Origin: Gammaproteobacteria bacterium UBA3498
GTDB taxonomy: Bacteria > Pseudomonadota > Gammaproteobacteria > Pseudomonadales > Pseudohongiellaceae
Assembly: GCA_002377605.1 (NCBI GenBank)
Contig: DFQD01000117.1
Location: 1 to 17,539 of the forward strand
Length of the DNA: 17,539 bases
Direction: 5' to 3'
The notes beneath the pieces are model-generated. The model did not search any database. It saw nothing but the letters and a program-made list of their open reading frames with translations, and was not told where the DNA came from. The position numbers and the translations under genes were made by a program. Each line of letters starts with the position of its first letter. Position 1 is the stretch's first letter. Below are positions 13,119-17,539 of this stretch, piece after piece.

Positions 13119-14150
13119 ATGAAACGTCGTTCTTTCCTTGCTGCCTCCGCAGCTGCTGCGGCCTTTTTGCCAAAAATTACTCAAGCTCAAGACTTGGCAC
13201 CAGCTCAACCTAGAGATTGGAGTGGCAATACTCCTTTACGTTATCCCGATCCTGATATAGTCGCGCTTGATAATCGCTTCCAACGCTACATACTTTTTAA
13301 TACACCCATGCAACGTCACCATGTAGGCACAATGTGGGCAGAAGGGCCAGCCTGGAATGGAGTCGGCCGGTATGTGGTTTGGAGTGATATTCCTAATAAT
13401 CGACAATTACGCTGGATCGAAGATGACGATCGCGTGACTGAATTCAGAAATCCTTCCGGCAATAGCAACGGGAATACTTTTGATTTTCAAGGTCGACAAA
13501 TTTCCTGTGAACACGGAAATCGGCGCGTGGCACGGTATGAATACGACGGAACGGTTACGGTAATTGCTGACAGTTATGAAGGTCGACCGCTCAATTCACC
13601 AAACGATGCAACAGTGCATCCTGACGGTAGCATTTGGTTTACCGATCCTCCGTATGGCATTCGAGGCAATTACGAAGGTAACCGCGCTGAACAGGAACAA
13701 CCGCTCTCAGTTTATCGCGTTGATCCTAGCAATAGTCGGATTAACCGGGTTACCGATGATATTGATGCTCCTAATGGGCTGTGTTTCTCACCGGATTACT
13801 CCCTCCTTTATGTCGCGAATACCGGTGCCGGTAGGGACATAAAAGTTTGGGAAGTTGATGGTAATCGCTTACGTAATGGCCGCATCTTCGCCGAACTGGT
13901 TGACCCAACCACTGGCAATCGAACTTCTGCCGATGGCATTCGTTGCGATGAGGATGGCAATGTTTGGGCAGGCGCTAGACCAGGTGTGCAAATTGTTGCT
14001 CCTGACGGCGAAACCATCGGTGTCATACGCTTACCGGAAGTTTGCGCAAACATCTGCTTCGGAGGTGCTAAACGCAATCGATTGTTTATGACTGCTAGCC
14101 AGTCACTTTATTCGGTTTACGTCGGTGTAAGAGGAGCAGGTGTAGCCTAA
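13119..14150 (+). CDS. Tat-exported SMP-30/gluconolactonase family lactonase
   Basis: A 343-residue protein when started at ATG 13119, which is preceded by GAGG five bases upstream (13110-13113) and opens with the twin-arginine signal MKRRSFLAASAAAAAFLP; an upstream in-frame ATG at 13080 would add 13 polar residues and spoil the leader. The six-bladed SMP-30 propeller has the expected divalent metal ligands E75 (WAEGPAW), N162 (NSPNDATV), N219 (APNGLCF) and D272 (SADGIR), plus PDGSIWFTDPPYG (168-180), a diagnostic strand. Family members hydrolyse sugar lactones such as gluconolactone to aldonic acids, often with calcium, in the periplasm. The gene fits with the sugar/alcohol dehydrogenases here, since C1 oxidation of aldoses generates lactones. 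It is followed after 34 bp by a GDSL hydrolase gene. Confidence 0.9.
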   Translation: MKRRSFLAASAAAAAFLPKITQAQDLAPAQPRDWSGNTPLRYPDPDIVALDNRFQRYILFNTPMQRHHVGTMWAEGPAWNGVGRYVVWSDIPNNRQLRWIEDDDRVTEFRNPSGNSNGNTFDFQGRQISCEHGNRRVARYEYDGTVTVIADSYEGRPLNSPNDATVHPDGSIWFTDPPYGIRGNYEGNRAEQEQPLSVYRVDPSNSRINRVTDDIDAPNGLCFSPDYSLLYVANTGAGRDIKVWEVDGNRLRNGRIFAELVDPTTGNRTSADGIRCDEDGNVWAGARPGVQIVAPDGETIGVIRLPEVCANICFGGAKRNRLFMTASQSLYSVYVGVRGAGVA

Positions 14151-14184
14151 GTTTCTTAATTCTATGTTTTAATCTTTAACGAAG

Positions 14185-15252
14185 ATGAACAGAGATTTTT
14201 CTCTTTCCTTATTTATTTCTGTGTTCCTTGTGATAGGTCCAACGCAGGGAATTGCTCAAACTCAGCCAGATCCTACTCGTTACGAATCTTCAATTCTTGC
14301 ATTCGAAGATCAGGATTTTCTTAGTCCCCCACCCAATAATGCGATTTTACTAGTAGGAAGTTCCAGTATTGGATTGTGGAACCAACAGGCACCTGCAGAT
14401 CTTTCACCATTTACAGTTGTTCCTCGTGGTTTTGGCGGAAGTGTTATGAACGATGTGATCTATTACTTCGATCGAATTGTCGCTAAATACAATCCGCGTG
14501 CCATTGTATTGTATGAAGGAGACAATGATCTCGCTTGGGGACTTTCGCCGGAAACTATACTGAATCAACTGGACATGTTGATTGAAATGATCAAATTAGA
14601 GTTACCCGGTACACGCTTATATATTCTTTCGGTAAAACCCAGTCTTGCTAGGGCAAACCTTTGGGGTCGGGCTCAAGAAGTTAACGCTGGCTTTGCGTTA
14701 CGTGCCGAATCTGACAAAAACATATTCCATATTGATGTAGACACTTACCTGCTTGACGAAAGCGGTGGTTTTAGACCAAATCTTTACACAGCAGATTTTC
14801 TGCACTTAAACGATGCTGGCTATCACATTTGGGCTGATGTGATTCGAGCAGCACTCACAGTACAAGAATCGCCTCTGGAGAGTTCCGCCATAGGCACAAA
14901 CTTCTATCTAACAACTTCAGAACTAATATCTGACTGCGTGAACTTGACTACAGAACCGCAAAGCGAAGCACTAACAATTACATTGAGTTTCTACCTGATC
15001 GAATCTCAGCTAGCAATAAGTGATTTTGCTTACAGGAATTCACAAACAGTTGATTGTTCGGATCAGTTGGCAGTTACTCTCGCTGAAGATGAATCTGTGG
15101 AATCAGCACTGTATTCGACTGAAAAATTGTATATACGCGGGGAAAGCACTAAATATAGCTTGAACGCAGAGTACTCCAGCGTGCGGAAGCCTGTCTCGGA
15201 AAACGGTGGCAAATTCATCTTTGACCAGATCGATTATTCAACTGCAGACTAG
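14185..15252 (+). CDS. Exported GDSL/SGNH hydrolase with unassigned C-terminal extension
   Basis: A 355-residue protein with a Sec signal peptide (cleavage around 24, GIAQ). SGNH-hydrolase blocks are present in order: VGSSSIGLW (57-65) with S60 in the position of the GDS serine, RGFGGS (81-86) with the block II Gly, YEGDNDLAWG (110-119) with N114, and DFLHLNDAGY (204-213) giving the catalytic D204 and H207. It is therefore an esterase, lipase or carbohydrate acetylesterase acting outside the cytoplasm; the variant GSSSI..W subfamily is common among acetylesterases of unknown substrate. Residues ~228-355 extend beyond the hydrolase fold with no family I recognise; they contain two cysteines and read as beta-rich. 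It is 34 bp downstream of the gluconolactonase, likely cotranscribed. The ribosome binding site is poor (AACGAAG). Confidence 0.85.
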   Translation: MNRDFSLSLFISVFLVIGPTQGIAQTQPDPTRYESSILAFEDQDFLSPPPNNAILLVGSSSIGLWNQQAPADLSPFTVVPRGFGGSVMNDVIYYFDRIVAKYNPRAIVLYEGDNDLAWGLSPETILNQLDMLIEMIKLELPGTRLYILSVKPSLARANLWGRAQEVNAGFALRAESDKNIFHIDVDTYLLDESGGFRPNLYTADFLHLNDAGYHIWADVIRAALTVQESPLESSAIGTNFYLTTSELISDCVNLTTEPQSEALTITLSFYLIESQLAISDFAYRNSQTVDCSDQLAVTLAEDESVESALYSTEKLYIRGESTKYSLNAEYSSVRKPVSENGGKFIFDQIDYSTAD

Positions 15253-15299
15253 GCTACATCTCTTATTTTACGCTGGATGTATGCTTTTCTCCGATAGGC

Positions 15300-15328
15300 T
15301 TGACAGTTTTCAGGGTGCGGTTTATTTT
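15300..15328 (+). promoter_or_regulatory. Candidate sigma-70 promoter for the DUF1592 gene
   Basis: TTGACA (15300-15305) and TATTTT (15323-15328) are separated by 17 bases. A consensus TATAAT hexamer at 15372-15377 also sits 32 bases before the start codon but has no good -35. Either gives transcription of the DUF1592-family gene independent of the hydrolase gene upstream. Confidence 0.55.
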
Positions 15329-15409
15329 GGTAGATTGCATGGGCAATGCAGTGGTTAGAAGCCTATTCGGTTATAATGATTGGATCACCAGAGCCAGCCT
15401 GGAGAACAA

Positions 15410-17539
15410 ATGAATAAGACAGGCCTGATCACTTCCACAGCTGCCATAGCATTGCTGGTCATAGGCGCTGTGATTTTCCTTCCAGATTCCACGCTAACAT
15501 CAGAATCCAACCAGTTCGCTAATACTCCGACTGCCATGGATAATGGTGCCATCGTTAATCAGTATTGCGTTGTTTGTCATAACGGCACGTTGAAGACTGG
15601 TGGTCTGGAGCTGGATGCCTATGATGCTAACGATGTTGCGTCTCACCCAGAGGTTTGGGAAAGAGTCTTGAGGAAACTGCGAGCGAATGCCATGCCTCCC
15701 ACAGGTATGCCGCGACCAGACCAGGCTACCTTTGCCAAATTTGAAGCTGACCTTGCAGCTAGCCTTGACGCCCTGGCGGTCACTAACCCTAATCCCGGGC
15801 GCACTGCTACATTTAGCCGCTTAAACCGTCTTCAGTATCAGAACGCTGTTCGCGAACTTCTCGAAATTGATCTAGATGTTTCAGAATTGTTGCCAAAGGA
15901 TGATGTCAGCTATGGGTTTGATAATGTAAACCTCACCAATCTTTCTCCAACTTTAATGGAGCGATATCTTGCAGCAGCGCAAAAAATTTCTCGCCTAGCA
16001 GTGGGGACCCCTTTAAACAATCCAGTAAGCCATGTGGAATTACTTCCAGCCACTCTTACTCAAGAAGATCGCTTCGAAGGCCTGCCTTTTGGGACTCGTG
16101 GCGGCACCTTGTTCAACTATAACTTCCCCCAGGGCGGTCAATACATAATCGATGTAAAACTCGCCCGTGACCGCAATGAAAACCTGGAAGGATTGACCGA
16201 ACCGCACGAAATGGAAATTACCATTGATGGGCGGCGCATCGATATTTTTGAAATTGTCCCGAATCGCTCCGAGCGTTATGCAACTTTCTATTATAACGAT
16301 CAAGGTGCAGGAGAAGGATTACAGACAGCGACCATGGTTACGGCTGGCGCCCACGATGTAGGCGTTACTTTCATCCGCAAAAATTCAGCCTTAATCGAAA
16401 GCACTCGCCAACCCTATGAAGCTCATTTCAATCGTGACCGCCATCCCCGACAACAGCCGGCGGTTTTGTCGGTATCCATTGCGGGCCCGTATGAATCAAC
16501 TGGCATTTCAGATACTGCGAGTCGACAGAAAATTTTTGTCTGTCAGCCTAATGGCCAACTTGGTGAATTGGAATGTGCAAACACCATAGTCAGCAATCTG
16601 GCAGCTAAAGCTTTTCGTCGCACCATTACACAAGAGGACATTTCGACGCCGTTAGCATTTTTTAAACAAGTTAATGAAGAACAAGGATTCGAGAAAGGCA
16701 TCGAAATGGCATTGAGGGCGATACTGGTGAGCCCGGAATTCCTGTTCCGCATCGAACAGGACCCTGCTGATTTTGGCAGCGGTGAAATTTACGCTTTAAG
16801 TGATATTGAACTCGCCTCCAGACTTTCATTTTTTCTGTGGAGCAGCATCCCTGACGAAGAGTTGCTGCAATTAGCAGAACAAGAACTTCTCAGCGATCCA
16901 GCAATACTGGAAGAACAAGTAAAGCGTATGTTGGCGGATCCGCGGGCAGAGACCCTGGCATCGAATTTCGCCGATCAATGGCTGTACTTACGTAATCTCG
17001 ATGCTGCTGATCCGAACCTACGTTTGTTTCCGGATTTCGATGAAAACTTGCGCCAAGCAATGCGACAAGAAACAGAAATGTTGTTTCAACACATCATCCA
17101 AGAAGATCGCAATGTCATGGAACTATTAAATGCGGATTACACCTTTCTTAATGAAAGGCTCGCGCGTCACTACGATATTCCTAATGTCTATGGCGACCAT
17201 TTTCGCGAAGTTGAGTTAGATCCTGATAGTCTTCGCCTTGGCTTGCTCGGTCACGGTAGCGTCCTAACAGTGACTTCCTATGCTACTAGAACATCGCCGG
17301 TTCAACGCGGTAAGTGGATCTTAGAAAATGTACTCGGTATTCCGCCACCCCCACCACCTGATGATGTTCCGGCGCTTCCGGAAAACAATTCTGAGGTGAA
17401 AGTTGAAACCATGCGTGATCGTATGGCTCAGCACCGCGCCAACCCAGCTTGTGCTGCTTGTCACCAAGTAATGGATCCAATCGGTTTAGTGATGGAAGAA
17501 TTTGATGCGATTGGTCGAATCCGCACGGTCAATAGTGAT
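15410..17539 (+). CDS. DUF1592-family cytochrome-type protein (DUF1587/DUF1595/DUF1592/DUF1588), 3' truncated
   Basis: The frame is open from ATG 15410 to the window edge (710 codons, no stop), preceded by GGAG at 15401-15404. A signal anchor (GLITSTAAIALLVIGAVIFL) targets it to the periplasm or membrane. A Planctomycete-type cytochrome motif is YCVVCHNG, with C53, C56, H57, followed by MPPTGMPRP typical of that domain. The following blocks match this multi-domain family: FSRLNRLQYQNAVRELL (the DUF1587 region), RRTITQEDI, LRAILVSPEFLFRIE and LASRLSFFLWSSIPD (DUF1592), FADQWLYLR, and GLLGHGSVLT with SYATRTSPVQRGKWILE (DUF1588). A second CxxCH, CAACH (681-685), is in the HQVMDPIG block. The DUF1585 end is expected beyond the window, and a DUF1552 gene often follows. 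No enzymatic function is established; the two hemes point to an electron-transfer or oxidoreductase role. Confidence 0.9.
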   Translation, partial: MNKTGLITSTAAIALLVIGAVIFLPDSTLTSESNQFANTPTAMDNGAIVNQYCVVCHNGTLKTGGLELDAYDANDVASHPEVWERVLRKLRANAMPPTGMPRPDQATFAKFEADLAASLDALAVTNPNPGRTATFSRLNRLQYQNAVRELLEIDLDVSELLPKDDVSYGFDNVNLTNLSPTLMERYLAAAQKISRLAVGTPLNNPVSHVELLPATLTQEDRFEGLPFGTRGGTLFNYNFPQGGQYIIDVKLARDRNENLEGLTEPHEMEITIDGRRIDIFEIVPNRSERYATFYYNDQGAGEGLQTATMVTAGAHDVGVTFIRKNSALIESTRQPYEAHFNRDRHPRQQPAVLSVSIAGPYESTGISDTASRQKIFVCQPNGQLGELECANTIVSNLAAKAFRRTITQEDISTPLAFFKQVNEEQGFEKGIEMALRAILVSPEFLFRIEQDPADFGSGEIYALSDIELASRLSFFLWSSIPDEELLQLAEQELLSDPAILEEQVKRMLADPRAETLASNFADQWLYLRNLDAADPNLRLFPDFDENLRQAMRQETEMLFQHIIQEDRNVMELLNADYTFLNERLARHYDIPNVYGDHFREVELDPDSLRLGLLGHGSVLTVTSYATRTSPVQRGKWILENVLGIPPPPPPDDVPALPENNSEVKVETMRDRMAQHRANPACAACHQVMDPIGLVMEEFDAIGRIRTVNSD

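Overview
The window reads like a chromosomal segment of a marine-type heterotrophic proteobacterium, most likely a gammaproteobacterium. This is inference from moderate GC, compact gene packing, several Tat or Sec exported oxidoreductases, a PQQ quinoprotein, a DUF1592-type cytochrome protein and MadLM/MatB malonate genes. No rRNA, tRNA, CRISPR array, insertion sequence or phage gene is visible, and lineage cannot be fixed from the window alone.

Layout. (1) Positions 1-4453, plus strand: a tight set of five genes (the end of a Gfo/Idh/MocA oxidoreductase, a Tat-exported xylose-isomerase-like TIM barrel, a GMC flavoprotein with a four-cysteine Fe-S motif, its gluconate-2-dehydrogenase subunit-3-like partner, and a DUF1080 3-keto-glycoside hydrolase). 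It looks like a periplasmic 3-keto-sugar route and ends at a strong hairpin terminator. (2) Positions 4495-5150: a gene-poor convergent gap rich in inverted repeats, including a perfect 28-bp palindrome. (3) Positions 5151-8052, minus strand: an operon of a PQQ-dependent alcohol dehydrogenase with the residue pattern of lanthanide-dependent enzymes, a di-heme cytochrome c and a small DUF4920 protein. (4) Positions 8293-10971, plus strand: madL, madM and a MatB-type malonyl-CoA synthetase, read from a predicted promoter with a 12-bp palindrome at the expected transcription start and closed by a terminator. (5) Positions 11139-12770: a single-chain fusion of a PyrD-type and a PyrK-type flavoprotein whose active-site motif resembles dihydropyrimidine dehydrogenase or archaeal PyrD. 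(6) Positions 13119-17539, plus strand: an exported SMP-30/gluconolactonase, an exported GDSL/SGNH hydrolase with an unassigned C-terminal extension, and a long DUF1592-family protein with two CxxCH motifs that runs off the window.

How they may work together. Regions 1, 3 and 6 are mostly exported enzymes oxidising or hydrolysing sugars, alcohols, lactones and esters, with electrons passed to c-type cytochromes. Region 4 imports malonate and activates it to malonyl-CoA; no decarboxylase or regulator is present. The flavoprotein of region 5 is the least conventional gene. Its position beside malonate genes allows the testable idea that it acts in pyrimidine turnover, since oxidative uracil/barbiturate breakdown yields malonate, but a plain biosynthetic dihydroorotate dehydrogenase is also possible.
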